A stretch of DNA of 64,000 bases from Glandiceps talaboti (Eukaryota; Hemichordata; Enteropneusta; Spengelidae): the NCBI RefSeq assembly GCF_964340395.1, contig NC_135554.1:22265592-22329591 (forward strand). The letters are read 5' to 3'. Position numbers and translations under genes: made by a program. The notes beneath the pieces are model-generated. The model was not told the DNA's origin, made no database searches, and saw nothing but the letters and a program-made list of their open reading frames with translations. This document shows, piece after piece, positions 26,343 to 41,008 of this stretch (its first letter is position 1; each line of letters starts with the position of its first letter).

Positions 26343-29300
26343 TCACCATCATCTCCTCATTCAACTCAAATCATTTTGCCTACAATTCTTCCTAATTACG
26401 ATTAATTGAAATATTGGCAAAACTGTGTAAGAAATTGACAAACTTTTAAGATTACGTCAGCTTTACACTGGTACACGGTAAACAGTACATCGTTTCAAAC
26501 TCTCTTTGCAAGCGGATATCAGACTTAAATAAAGTTAGCACTAAGGAGTAAAACTAAACGAAAGGCCGAAGTGACACATTCCGACACACGGGGAAAAACT
26601 ACCTTGGGCTTTAGAGAGACATTGGTAAGAGGAAGGGGGAAAGAATAGTCAGGGAGGTAAAGGGGTGGGGGGGGGGGTGCCAGCCAGGCTACTAGGACTT
26701 GATAGAATGGAGGTGATGGGAGTATGTATAATAAGCATAGCATTTAGTTTCTCTTCACAAACTTACAAATTTTCGACCGAAACGTCATATTTGTGTTGCG
26801 TAAAAAATGGTCACATTTGTATTTCTTGATGATAAATATCGTTTTCAGGACGTGAAATTAAATGTTTATTGAACCGTTACAAAACAGGGAAGTTCGTATA
26901 GCATTTTAAACGATCCTATCACGACGCAAGGTTAGTACTTCTAGTTTCTACTTCTACAGGTTCACTGTGTTATCCCGTTTCATAATTCAAGCAGCTACCG
27001 GTTTCACATGACCTTTTCGATGTTCTTCGGAGAAAACAACAACATATGGACACAAAGAGCAACACTTTAACCCGAGAGTTTAACTAGACAAATACGTAAA
27101 TACAAGTGAACCAAGATTTTAGGGTCAAATTCCCACCTGTGTGTACGACATCGGAGACTTTCTTTCATCGGCTTGAGATCGATTGTCAACACACTTCCAT
27201 TCGAAATTCTTCAAGTTGTCTCGCTCTCTGTTTTATATTCCTCCTACGAGAGAGGAACGCGTTCAGGTGAAAAGTTGTTCGGCAGGTAAAGTTTGGTTAG
27301 CTTGTTACTATACTGTACAGCACTACCAGATTAGACACACACCGAGCTCTTGCCACTGGTTAATGAATACACTTACTAGTTTTGAACGAAAGACAGTTAA
27401 AGGGCAACAGTTGAGTTAGTGTACTTTCTTTTTTTGAGGAGGGGGGGGGGGGGTTGGAGGTAGAGGGGGTAATATTTATCACATTGAAAAGTATCTGTAG
27501 TATTCAATTTAGGGAAGCATAGGCCTGCAATATCTGTTGGCATAATCTCAATTATGATGGAAAACGTGCATTTTATTATTGATAGAGTTCGTACCTGATG
27601 TTCAACATGAACCATGGGCAATTTGATTATATGATTTTGTTTAGGAAATGATATATACTAAAATGGCGAGGAAACCCCTTCCATGTCATTTCTTGTACTA
27701 ACGATACCAGAAGACGTTTGTGAATTGTCTTTAGAGGCACGCTAGTCTCTCTGAGAGTAGTATTTATGTAAATATTTTCACCCGATTAAAAGCTAATAAG
27801 CTCAACTTGTGCCGCTCTAAGTCCTGCACAGTTATTACAGCAAGAAAAAAATCCGATATCTAAGATTTTCGGGGTTGAAATTTTATGTACTTCTTTGACT
27901 TTTAATAACAGTTTTGTTATTCGCGGACAATATTCTGTTCTTCAACCACCGACGGTGGTTTGCTCGTATGTTACGCCAGACGGGATGAGGGCGCTGTAAC
28001 AATTCTATGGGTGACTCCCAATATTCTGAGGGCATGCGAAATAAAGTAGCTCGATATTTTACGCGATTAACTGTACTTTTTTCATTTTGACAAAACATCT
28101 ACTTGGACGTCTAGTGTCTAAAGGGGGCAGTGAGATTGGTTAGAAGTGGTTCTACCCACCCATATTACGCAGATGATGATTCCGTGCACGATTTTCAAGA
28201 ACAGCCCATCCTTCAGAATGATGGATAGTTAAAGCGACCGTAGTATAGTTACAGGTCACCAATTTTGCAGTGCAGTAGCAAACCCCCTTTACACGGTTGT
28301 GGAACACACACAAGAGTTCCATTATTAGGGACGAGTCAGTGACGCCGAATTGTTGGCCGAGCAGAGAGAGTCAGTCATTGAAGTCAGTCACGCTCTGCGC
28401 ACGCACATTTCTATAGTGATACTGTATTCTTCCCCTATCGTCAGTTACCCACCCTTGTTACTATACAGAAAGGTGAAAGGCAATATTTTAATTAAAGTCT
28501 AAGTATGCGACTTAGAGACACCGTTGGTGAAAACATGACGGGCCAAAGTTGCTAGTAGATGGAGTATGTGAGAGGGGTGTTGTCAGCTTACGGTACTTGT
28601 TCCCTGGATTAAAGTTTCTGTGTTGTATTTGAGGGTGGCCATTCGTAGAGAAACCCAATAGGCGAGCACTAAGAGATGGCCACTTTCTCCTGGCCACTTG
28701 CCCTAAGATGATGTTAATGAGAACTGAGCAGCAAAGGAAGCCGAAGTGGACCTGAGTGTCTTTGTCAACAGTCTACAACTACACAAGAGTTACTTAGACA
28801 ATGAAGGCGATTACAGTGAGCTTTGTTCAGGTAGACACCAAATATGTACTGGCCCTGCAAATTCTTATATGCCAAGAAAAACACTACAAATTTGCCGGAG
28901 TCTTTATTTACTTTACAAAGAAGCAGGGTTTTGGGGACAAGAGAGAATGTTGTTTTTTATCCGAACTATTGAAACAGAAACACTCCATACAAGTCGACAC
29001 AGGTGTACCTCTCGACGAAGGTGTTGACAAACACGAGAATATTTTCACAGGACTTTGCTTTCTTATCTGAAATCGTCCCCTGCAGTCTATGAAAATTCTT
29101 AAATGCGGATTGAGTTTAGCGGTGTAGTGTTTAGGTTACTTTGGAACTGAAGCGGTTAAACAGTATCTTCGCGATGTGTTATGATATACGACAAAGACAA
29201 AGATCACACATAACAGACTGGGGTGTGACTAGGCATGCTGAAAACGTCTTATTTCCAACATTTGATATGTTTGCTGCCAGCCTCTTGAAAACAAAATAAC

Positions 29301-32300
29301 CGCAGCACCTACTCAACTACTGATATACCCACGTAGCCTTTACATGTTCTCTATCTTCACAAACTCTGTACTTCACTGCTCTACACTTGGCAGCCACTTC
29401 ATCGGATCTGGTCCGAAAAAAAAAATCTTACTCGCCCTTGTTTTTCTTCGTAAGTCTATTTTTGTTAAAGTTTCACATACAAAGAAACTATACTGTTTAA
29501 AATTGCAAGCTTGCCGCAAGCCTGACTTAGTTCTGTTCATTGTTCCCTGCCTGCCCATCATTCTGCAATTTTCCTCGTCTCCACACTGCGTGTTTTTCCA
29601 ACTGCAAAACAAACAATACAGCGAACGCGTCACCTCAGGTGTAGTCCCGAAAACAAATTGAAGCGATTATGTACAGTTTCATCCCACATTGACCTTACTA
29701 ATAGGGGAATAAAACCAAATCAAATATTGGGACCACAGACGAAAACGTCAATAACGATAAGAAAACAAACCTGTAGCAGAAAACATACAAAGGAATTGCA
29801 TACAATTTAATTCTTGTGAATTTAAAAGCCTTATAATAAAGTACGAGGCTGGGAAATGAAAACAGTGTGAAATGAATGGGGGGAAAGTTTAACACGGAAT
29901 GAAATTGTGTCGACGTCGAACAACAAAAACATGGCATTCTCCGCGTCGCTTCGTTGTACAATCCCGACAATGAAACCCCCTAGAGGTATTTTAGTTTGGG
30001 CCACCAAGGGGCTGTGATCAACAATACTCGGCAAGTCCCCTCACTATTAAAATAAGTAACAATCACGTCACTGGTCGTTATGGTAACTGTCGGCTTAAAG
30101 TATGGCAGCTTTGATTTTTGCTCTTCAGTTGTCTGGAAGTTGTATATAAAAGTAGTTATGTTGGCATTCGAGGAATTTTTATGGCTTTGGTCATCAAGGT
30201 ATATATACTTGTAGCAGTTTTTTATAAGATATAGAAACACAGAAGCGTTCCACCTGCTTTGTCAGAGAGGGCTCTCCGAGTGCCTTTTCTTTTAAGATTG
30301 TTTCCTTTATTACACCTTTCTTGTCTCATTTGTAGCGATGCCCTGAAATGGTTGGTTGGTTGCACTAAGATTTGACATTTCAACATAAAAATAATATTAT
30401 CATATAATGCAGTCATGACCTGCTGTGTCAGTTGTAGGCATGAAATAAAAGACGAGTCTGCCAAGCAGCATGTAACGTCCGTTTGTTATTAGACTCTACA
30501 GTGATTCTTGTTTACGTTGTCAGAAAATGATGTTTCTTGCCACTATACCAGCTACTAGACTTCCACATCGTCTTGTCTGCCCTCACCAGGTCGGTCACGT
30601 CCTGCTGTTGAGGACACCATGTCTGTCAATATTAGCGAGCTAATTTTGGTCGCTGTGTAGCAGTTAAAACAACATGTCAATTGGCAAAATGGTAGAATCG
30701 ATAAAATACAACCCATGATGTTACACGATGGAGATCGACGCCGGTGAAGAATGTGATGCTATCATGGTGTTCCGGGTCTTCATACGGCTGACAAGTGTCA
30801 ACCCGGTGTTGCCCTGACCACCTTCAAAGTCTGCCGTCATTTTATTGACATATGTCAGTTTCAAATGTCCATTTCTTACGCGTGGATGTTACACTCTTTA
30901 GAAATCAGATACGAATGTCTTTATATACAACATGGCGATATGGCATCACTTCATTTTCATAACATATTAGAAAATGGTAAAACTCAATTGTCCGAAAATA
31001 TAACGCCAAAATTTGCCATGCTATTTCGTTACATCAATTTTATCCAGGTTTTCACATAGTATATGAGAGAACTTCTCCAACAACATTGCCACCTAGTTTG
31101 AAAATTTATTTGCATTTTTTGAAAAAATAAATGTGATATACAATAAGCCTTAATTGGTAAAAATTGAAGATTTGAAACATGGTCCCAGTCTAAATTCGGC
31201 GACTTCAAAGGAAAACGTCATTTGGTCTTAATAAATCATACTATGTACCGGTATTGTTAATTTCCATGTCTGTTTCACAATGGCCGTTTTTGTCTTTGCT
31301 CTTAAGTGTACTTTCCGCTTGTCTTGCTCCACATTGTTAATCGTTTCAAGTTATGACGCGGGTTTGTGGTCGTTGGAATTTGGTCTAAAATGAACAAGTA
31401 AATATTGAGGACTGGGCGGAAACACTTTACCCTATACCAATTGATATCGGCAGTTCACCTTTAGAATGGATAATTATGGGTCGCGTTTCTTTTCGTATTT
31501 ACCTGCTACTATACAACTAAACCATTGGCATGGGGGTTCTTGAGTAAACAGACACTTCTCTTTTGTCTTGTACCGAAAAGCATCTCAAACATTCATTTTT
31601 TAACACTTATACTGTTTTTGGGCGGGATATAATGACAGGGCAAAAGAAAATGAACTACCAATTGTCCCTTTAGAAAATATCACGACGCTGAAGTCAACTT
31701 TTCTTGGGAAAACCAAAGAAAACAAGGATCGCCGGCGTGACTTGGTGAATGGAAATGATTTTGGATTGCGCCTTTCTTTGCCTTTTACAGTAGCAACAAG
31801 ACGATTTTTACTTAGTAACCACACGATTTGGGACGGGGTAAAAACTCGTTAGAAAACAAGTCAAAGTACTTCAAGTGTCCTTTCACTGATAATTTGCCTT
31901 TCTTCGCTTCCCTGCAAGCCCTTGTTAAAGTCAACAGCGCCCAATGTACTTTACACATGCCCGCTACCGAGACACACGCTTCTGGGTTTCAACTTTAATG
32001 TGTATTTGTATTTCGTTCACGATTTACAAGTTTTCTTTGTGAATGGAAAATATACAAATAGAAATCTTGACAACCTTTTCAATTATTTTCACCATCTGAC
32101 TTTCTCTTTGAAGAAAATACAACCGTTTAAACTTAGTTTTGAAAAGTGTATCAGTGGAATACCGTGTTACGCGTTGTCCATCAACGGATACATGCGGTCT
32201 TTTTTCATCGTTTATAAGTTCATGTCATCCGATTCTTGTTACTACTGAATACCTACGTTTGTTGTGTAAATTCATTTTTTCTCAAGTTTTACTTTAAAAA

Positions 32301-34251
32301 AAAAACACGTTTAAACCAAGCCATTAATTGTGCTAATGTAGAGATTGTGAAATAGACGAGCGTATTTAGGCCATGCGCAAATTGGCCGTTTTCAAATTTG
32401 CATGTGAGTGAACCATTTGCCTTTAAGTTATCGCAACAATTATTAGGAAGAAAGTGAAAGGAAACACTGTAAAAAGAATATTTTGCTTGGAGGTTCTAGA
32501 ATAAACAGTATTGAATGCAATGTATGTCATGGCGTATTCTACTACATTTGTTGTATTTCTTTAACTTAACGAACGTGCTTTCAAAGTACTGTAACAAATT
32601 AAAAGTGCCTTAACTAAATAATCGAGACTTCTTGAAATGACCACAGTAACAAGTCGTGTGTATGAGTAATACTTTTTTGTACTGACTTGTGAAAACAAAA
32701 ATTAGGCTGTGTATATCATCACTACATGGACCCCACACTGGCTTTCGCGACCAGGTGAGCGAAACAAAACCCGACAGTCTGAAACGACGTTGCCGCAAGC
32801 TCTTCCCAGCATTAACTCATGCAAAGAAATCAACTAACTGAAAAATTATGTTAATCAGTGAGTAACCTCAACGGTAGCCTAAACTCAGAAATGTTCTCTC
32901 TAACTAACTGTCTGTTGATATCAATGCTGATCGATCTTCAACTATGTACCGAAGAAAGTCCAAACAAACTAACAATGCGTGAGGACCATACGTTATTGTA
33001 TGTACAGCTGTATTGGTCCTTTTTCAGTCTTCCACAAAGTCTGCAATAATCTTGGAAAACCTGTCGAATCGAGAAAATGTTTTCATGTGCCAAACTAAAG
33101 TTTTCAAAATTATACTGAAGCTATTGTATACTGATTTGTGAGCGAGCTTAGATACGACCCAGTCGCAGACATTGACTTGGGAGGTTTTTAGTAGCAGGGA
33201 TGGGTGTGTCGTCATATCAGATTATCTACTATACATTAAGACGTAAAGAAAAACACCTGCCGCGTAAATGTCATCATTTTTTTCTGAAAACACCAGTAGC
33301 ATTGCTACCGAGTAGACACCCGTTTATACTACACAAAGGAACCGGACTTCAAAAAAAAGTGAGACATACACGAACGGTTACACAAACAAACAAACAATCA
33401 TGTTAAACTGACAAAAGTTAAGATTTTTACTCGTCTTTGATTTGTAACAACAAGACTAAGATGTGAGAACCGTTTTGTTAACCAGTCGCAGTTACACGTT
33501 ATTTCCTCGTCACCATATTAGTGTTTAAATTGTAGATTTCCGATGTTAAATTCAAAATCGTGCATTTTCTAACAAGGTTACCTTCTGCAAATATCTCCTC
33601 TTTTGGGAGGTCCAAATACTGTCGTGGTGTCTGTGTGAATGAGTAAAATGAACATACCAATTGACATTTTTTTCCCATGGCCGTAAGTCTAGTTCCGTTC
33701 TGATAGGTTATTTACTGACAGAGAAAATATTCTATTAAAGTACTCAACAGATGCTAAAAAATTGACCAATCCGAGATAAAAATCTGACATTCACATACTA
33801 TGGAATTTCCCTCTCAAAAAATGCACTAACACGAATAAATGTAAAGAGATACTTTGTCATTGGTCGATATACGTACGTATAACTAGTCATCACCATGACC
33901 GTGACGAAGACCTCTTAACCCAAATCAAATGCATGGTCTCTTAAGGAGGTCAGGGTACATTAATTAAGGAGGACTGGACTACTTGAAGTCTACTGTCTGC
34001 TATCTAGACAAAAAGGTTGAGGTGACATAAAAGGTCAAAGGTCATTGTTAGTGGAACTAAGCATATAGGTATGCACTGTTCAACATGACCCATACTGGTT
34101 TGGTACATTTACAGGTGAGATGGGAGTGCGGGTATAGATTGTAGCAAACAACAGCATTAGTCGAACTAACAGCAGCTGAGGAAACACTGAAATCGATATC
34201 ATTACACATAAATACACACACCATAACCAATATTGTCACCACTGTCACGAC

Positions 34252-34299
34252 CTACATCATCACCCCCATCAACGTCACCACCACCAACAACAGCAGCAT

Positions 34300-34366
<67 letters not shown>

Positions 34367-34398
34367 TCAACACTACTACTACCACCATCACCACCACC

Positions 34399-34473
<75 letters not shown>

Positions 34474-34517
34474 TCAACACTACTACTACCACCATCACCA
34501 TCATCACCACCACCACC

Positions 34518-34571
<54 letters not shown>

Positions 34572-34627
34572 TCAACACTACTAATACCACCATCACCATC
34601 ACCATCATCATCACCACTACCACCACC

Positions 34628-34680
<53 letters not shown>

Positions 34681-34710
34681 TATCATCATCATCATCATCT
34701 CACCACCAAT
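34252..34710. repeat. compound (ATC)n/(ACC)n array with higher-order period
   Basis: ATC and ACC triplet runs are organised into larger units. The spacer CTCAACACTACTA recurs at 34366, 34473 and 34571, with a variant at about 34699. Each is followed by ACC triplets and then ATC triplets, giving a period of about 98-128 bp. No coding role. Confidence 0.9.
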
Positions 34711-36467
34711 ACCACCAACATCACAACCGTCGTCGTCTTCGTCGCCGTCATCAACACTACTATCATTACCACCACCATTATCATTGTCATCGACGTCATT
34801 GCCACCACAAATATCATCACCGTTAAAATGGTAAAAAGAGAATCGGACCATGTTTTGGGAAACATGAAATAGGAAAAATGTATATTAAATCCCACCTAGC
34901 AAGGAGAATACATCTTTAACAATCTTGAATATAAACGATAAAAATAAAACAAAATAAAAGACATGAAAATGAGACAGATAGATTAAATTCACTTATTCAT
35001 AGTTTAAATCTTCCAGTATTCAGAATTTGGTTCCCAATCTGTTTTCCATGCAGAAAATTGAACACATTGACGCTTTACGTGTTACTCTGCTTAGGGAAAA
35101 GATGTGAATTACGTGGTGGGGGGGGGGGGGGTCGGAAAGATTGCGCCAGATAATGACAAAAAAATTGCCCTTCCCCTAACCGTTACCCCAAAATATTTGA
35201 CCCCCCATCAAAATGGAGACCAAACGAACAGATTTACAACACTTGCCACGTCTTAAAGCCGTTTAAAAGATGTTCAGTGGACAAACTCGTTTTATCTCTT
35301 CAGAATTCTGTACAATAGCAGTTAATACAAGGGTTTGATTGACATGGCCTAAACGTTACACAACAAATAAAAAGAAGACACTCCTGAGATATTCAGCAAA
35401 GAACAAATGATAGCTAGACTACTTGAAGATAATGGTCCAGGCTTTAAGCTAAAAATAGATCAAACTTGTTTCCAAATCTGTGAAAAATCGTTACTTTTGA
35501 TCTAAGATCAAATCCAAATATTCATCAACTTCTATGGTTTGTCTGCCGCTGTCACCAGGACAACGGCGGTGTCAGAGGTTGCACACTTGGACATTTATCG
35601 AGATTTTCCTGCTTCTATTTATCAAAAAATCAATCCTACAACGCACCCTTATGAAAACTTCGCCTAAAGTGCGATGGAATACTGCACGGAGTTGCAATAA
35701 TGTTGTTCTACATTCATCAGGCCAATTATCGGACGGGGGCTAGCAATTAGTTCACTCTACAAGCTGTGATGTCAACATATCACTTTATACATACTTTCAG
35801 TGTCTCATTCCGTTTTCTATCAAAACTAACGGCCTACAGGGACCTGATCTGGCAGGTAAAATAACGTTGTTTCGTCAATAAAGAGTACGGTAAGTGCAGG
35901 CACAGCAAGATAACGGGGAGTTAAAACAACAAGAACATTGTGCTGTAGGCCACTCATTATCCATTCTGTTAGCAGTCATCATCCGAGAAGTCTCAATAAA
36001 AAACATCGAATTGGTGGGACGTCCAAACCTCATACCTTCCTCAGATTGACAGATTGTGTAGGTTGCAATAATAACTTACAACAGGGCTTCCATTTAACAG
36101 TTACGTGTACGTGTCTATCTCTCCTAGCCTAAAAGCCACAAGCCCACCGTAACAGCGATCGATAGATAGGCGTACGTTTGTCTCCCGTCCACCTCCCCAA
36201 TCTATTCTTCATACAGCCACAGAATTCAATTCAGATTTAAATTTGTCGATCAGCAGATTTTGACTTGAATATTTCCTTTATATGTAAATGTAAATATAAA
36301 GTCTAACTTTCTTTTCCTTTCATGTGGTTGGAATTAGTATGCAGTCGCAAAGCAAATTTGTTTTAAAATTTGTTTAAACTTACTAATGGGTGGAATTTGT
36401 TGTTGTAACTCTTTGATTATTTGGTTCAAACGAAAAAAATAGTGTGATAGTAAACGAAAAGTGTATG

Positions 36468-36629
36468 AATGTATGTATGTATGTATGTATGTATGTATGT
36501 ATGTATGTATGTATGTATGTATGTATGTGTGTGTATGTATGTATGTATGTATGTATGTATGTATGTATGTATGTATGTGCGTGTGTGTGTATGTATGTAT
36601 GTATGTATGTATGTATGTATGTATGTATG

Positions 36630-36663
<34 letters not shown>

Positions 36664-36749
36664 TGTATGTGCGTGTGTGTGTATGTATGTATGTATGTAT
36701 GTATGTATGTATGTATGTATGTATGTATGTATGTATGTATGTATGTATG
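36468..36749. repeat. (GTAT)n microsatellite with periodic interruptions
   Basis: About 70 tetranucleotide units. GTGTGTAT and GTGCGTGTGTGT variants recur within the tract (near 36525, 36577 and 36669). This suggests segments were copied as blocks. Open frames of YIHT or MYVC repeats are artefacts. Confidence 0.95.
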
Positions 36750-39700
36750 AAACGCAAGTGTAAATAATTTCATATCAAAATTAATGTTTTTTATTGTTGA
36801 TTGGTTGCCACTAGAGACAAGTAACCAGAATATTATATTGCTAAGATTTGCAAGTATGTCGATTTCTTCCATTACGCTTATACCAATGACATTATTCAGC
36901 TTGATAATATAAAACAGGCCTATTAGTGTATTAACTCCAAATATACCTAAAAGCTGTGCAAGTATAACGAATTCAAACAACACTGTGACACTCTGTTGGC
37001 TTTTTACATGTAGTAGCAGTTTTCAATGAAATTTGATGAAATTGATAACATTTCTGATTACATATGTGTGACTCCCTAAATCAGACAAATGAATCTGAAA
37101 TTGACTATTTTAAGTCTTAAGACCTTAAATGAGGAGGGGGCACCGCAGGTCAAGTCGGGTCAGTGAGTGTGGGTATTTTGAATATATCGATATATTCACA
37201 GCTCCTGATGTAATGAGTGGTACGAGGCGGTTTATACTATGTGCATTTCCTATGACGGGGGAGTTTTTGATAAGTGAGCCCCCATCGTTTACTCCCTCTT
37301 AGAAGTCCAAGTATTCCGTCCTTCAAATGATAAAAAAAAACTGCACAAGGCCATGAAAAAGTCAAAGTTAACGCGCGAATGACTAAACCCGTATTAATAA
37401 TACATCATTCATTTAAGAAAATATTCGGCCGTAGACTTCTGTCTGTCTGCCTGAAGAAGTCGATCGATAGTCTAGCGTTCGCCTCATCAGGTGCGAACAA
37501 CAACAACCTGGGTACGTTATTGTTAGATGAAGAGGAAATGCAACAACATAATAAGCAAATCTGGCGAGGTGTGTCTGTTTCACCCCCCATGCTCATTAAA
37601 GACGGAGAAGGGAGATTTGTAACCTAGCAACAATACCACTAGACAATGTTGAGTCACAGGGAAGAGACTATTCACGCTAGAGTGGTCACTTTGAGACCCG
37701 AATGTAGAAAAGTTTGAAAGAGATCATTGATGCAAGCAAGCGCGATTACTACAAATTGGTGTTTGTCCGTCTGACAATCTACCAGCTTTTACACAAATAG
37801 GGGACAGCTGTTTTTGAAGGTTGGGAAGCCGATGCTATGAAAGAGCATTGATCGGAGGTCTACCAAGACGGCGATATACTACTGAGAAGAAAAAAAAAAC
37901 TGTGACGAATTTCACTTGATTATCGTAAACGTCAGCAACACTGTAACGTGACTCGGTAATTGGCTATGAATAATGGCAAGTATTAAGATACTGTATCGTG
38001 TATATTTCAAGTAAATTGTCTTTTAAGAGAAACACGTGATAATTACCTCTATTATCAACTCGTCCTCCCCAATGGATACAAATGAAAAGCTGGGAAAACT
38101 TTCCTTCTAATATACGTCCACGTCGCTATGATATCATTCTCTTCAATACACATGTTAGTTTTCCCACTTAGAGAATATCACTATTTCTCTTTTTTTTCAA
38201 GAAAAAAAAATATTTGTCTGTCATTTTGAAATGACTGTTGATTGACAGATCGCCATGAGTGTGTTTTCTTTCTGACTGTGATTTTTCGCACATTAGAGAA
38301 AATTAAAGAGCTGGTCCATTGAACTGAATAGGGTTTTCCAGCCAGTGATTCCGACGAGGAAAGTGAAAGGAAGAGGAACTGAATAGCGCACTAAACATAC
38401 TAGCCCTAAGGGCAAGGGGTTCTCTTCGTTGGAACCTACCATAACAATACGTATGCTTTAAGACTTGACAAATACATGAAAACGACGTACAATAATCCCT
38501 TCTGTTTATCTTTGGCTTATTAGACCAAGAGACTCCTTTACGGATTTCCACTTGCAGAAGTAGATGTCGTGAGTCCACAGAGAGGGCATGTTGAGCGTCA
38601 TAAGTATCATCGAGCGACAAAAAAACAACTGGTATATGAGACTGATTAAAACGTTTTATCTCTGGAGGGGGAGATATGGCCATTTTGTGGAATCCATGGA
38701 AAAAGGGGGCGGCTTCAGTCCCGCAAAGCAGTAACACCAACCACAACACAGGTTTTGTTCCTTTTCATTCATTTGAATAAAATTTTATTGGTTTATTTTT
38801 ACCGACGTTGTCATCACAAATAACATTATCAGATAAAGTGTGTCTTTGTATTGAAGAAAAGCTGACAACGAACGGGACAAGATACAACATGCTCTGAAAT
38901 ATACTAATTTATCTTACAGCGGTTGTAAAAATGATGCCAGTTTTAAAAATTGAATAAAAACTAACAAATATTAAATATATTTACAGCTAAATTATGTCTA
39001 CATTCTACATCCGCCGGCAAAGATTCCTGATTTTGAGTGCCATGCTAATACAGACTGATAATATCACGAGAATTTGTGATAACTGTCGAGATTGTCATGA
39101 TAACTCTCCAAAAAAATGGGTGACAGCAAAACAACACCACATTTTAAAATTTAAAAGATGCCTTTAGTTTTAAAAGCAACGGGAATAAAGGAGAACCCCC
39201 CACCACCCCACCCGATGAAATAAATAGGTATAGTCTGTAACTTTATAATTTTCAAGGTAATACTTTTGTTTCATATTCAGTGGTATTTTAGAGCGACTAA
39301 AAACGTGTTGGATCATATCAGCAAACGGTAGAGCTTATACAGAAATTTGTGTAATGTGTAAAAACGAAATTACGAAATAATTTTGCGGGTACCAAAAATT
39401 CGAAAAAAAACAACAACCAGCGCTACCTGTGCACTGTACTGTACTGTACTCTACCAAACTGCGCTGTCGTTTATCAACTTCCAAATAAGCGTCAGTGTGT
39501 ATTGTTTTAAGGCATTTTACTTATTGAATTTAGCCGAAAATAGAGCCTCGGTCTCAGACTCGAATTGTGCCACTTTAGAATATGCATTAACCCCATAGAC
39601 TGAACTAGGCTTGGAGCATATTGTAGTAGTAGACCTCGGTGCAATTTTCATTTCTCGGTGGAAACCAAACTCTCTGACATCCTTCGTACAAAAATTTGTT

Positions 39701-40981
39701 TCGAGATATAAAACCCTGTGCCAAGTACATAACAAAATATCATAGTAAAAAAGAACGTTACATATTTACCATCCTTTTTTTCAAAAAAATATATAAAAAA
39801 ATAAAGACATCTCTTATTTACTTATTGAGTAAACACGTGGTTGAAATGAATGAAAACGTGGTTAGAGCTGCGACCATGATGTCCTTTCTAAGTTGAATAT
39901 AATCCATCCCCTAAATATGTGTGTTCTTGGAGTTTATTTTGAATTTCAAGTGCAGTGTGTCAGCAAACGTTTATAAATTGGGAGCTGTTGCCAATATTAA
40001 AGTCACACCGACAATTATTATTCGTGTCTCGTTGACTGGTGAACTGGCAGTATGTAACATGTTTTTTAATAGTTGAACAAATACCAAGGTGAGAAACGAC
40101 GGACTAGAGTTTAGTCGCCCCGTAATTGACACTCCTAAACCGCAAGATCGATTGAGTGTATCGATCCAAGATATGATGATCTATCTCTAAAGAAGATAAC
40201 ACACACACTTCAAATAACTAACTATTCTACTCACCAGACTATGAAGACCACCACCAAAGATTCAAAAGACCATTATATTCAAGTTACCCGATTCTCGGGA
40301 GTTTTTTTCCAATACTTTACATCAATTAAAACATTTCACTTACACTAACATATTGGTGGACTGACCCGTCCAACTTCTACGAGTACTGAACTGGTGAAGA
40401 CTTGAACACATAACAATAAATATCTGACAATGACGCTTTCCAGACGGTCATGATATGATTAGGTGATTATTACGCCCCTCCCCTTCCCCTTCCCCAACCC
40501 TAAAACGATAACATCTCGTCTAATTCAAGTATTTAGTCGCAAGGTGTTAACCACACAGATCACAACCCCGTACTCTCCAGACTTCATAGGGTCCCTTTAC
40601 ATACAATTACCCCAACAGAATGTCTAAACCCTTCATTTACTTTAAACCAAACTGGAGAACCGGTTCCGAAGAACAAGAGATGAACTTTGATGTCCGTCTG
40701 GGGCTAACCTTATTATAGTAATTTGTACAAAAACAAACACATTGTCTATATTGATAACAAGTCGGAAGTACTTACATTACTTATTTTGGAATACCTTAAC
40801 AAGGTGTTTCAAAAGTTCTCGGATTCAAATTTTAAAACTGTGTTCGAGTGTTTCTGTGAGAAAAAACAACAACCTTGTACGTTGTTTGGTACTACTCTAC
40901 GATTGTTCAGTTTGTCCAATGTGTTGTTTTTTAAAGCTGAGACACAAGTTCGGTAAAACGGCGGGATAATCGTCAGTTATA

Positions 40982-40987
40982 TTTATT
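40982..40987 (-). terminator. polyadenylation signal AATAAA of the DMRTA-type gene (candidate)
   Basis: TTTATT on the plus strand is AATAAA on the coding strand, only 21 bp after the TGA stop at 41009-41011. This would give a very short 3' UTR, so a second, more distal site may also be used. The hexamer is common by chance in AT-rich DNA. Confidence 0.3.
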
Positions 40988-41008
40988 TTCATGGTTCAAT
41001 CGTATATC

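Larger units (their letters stand above)
13854..41008. other. 27-kb intergenic region between the two DMRT genes
   Basis: No convincing gene was found. The region contains a LINE reverse-transcriptase relic inside a 22-bp minisatellite (24.1-25.0 kb), a 48-49-bp tandem repeat (23.55-23.69 kb), compound trinucleotide arrays (26.06-26.34 and 34.25-34.71 kb), a GTAT array (36.47-36.75 kb), and G-runs at 26667-26677, 27441-27453 and 35118-35131. The rest is AT-rich unique sequence. It is the likely location of shared cis-regulatory elements for the pair, but this cannot be seen from one sequence. Confidence 0.6.

Noticed and set aside
26033-26395. Poly-Phe/Ile and poly-Met/Lys frames
   Set aside because: Artefacts of the compound trinucleotide repeat.
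28746-29070. Two overlapping plus-strand frames of about 90 codons
   Set aside because: No recognisable domain, no conserved splice context, and two competing frames over the same bases.
36383-36983. Long YIHT and MYVC repeat frames on both strands
   Set aside because: Artefacts of the GTAT microsatellite, open in several frames at once.
38303-38749. 148-codon minus-strand frame whose start looks like a signal peptide (MLWLVLLLCGTEAAP)
   Set aside because: The first codon is GTG, not ATG. No splice acceptor fits just upstream, and the rest has no recognisable domain or peptide cleavage pattern.
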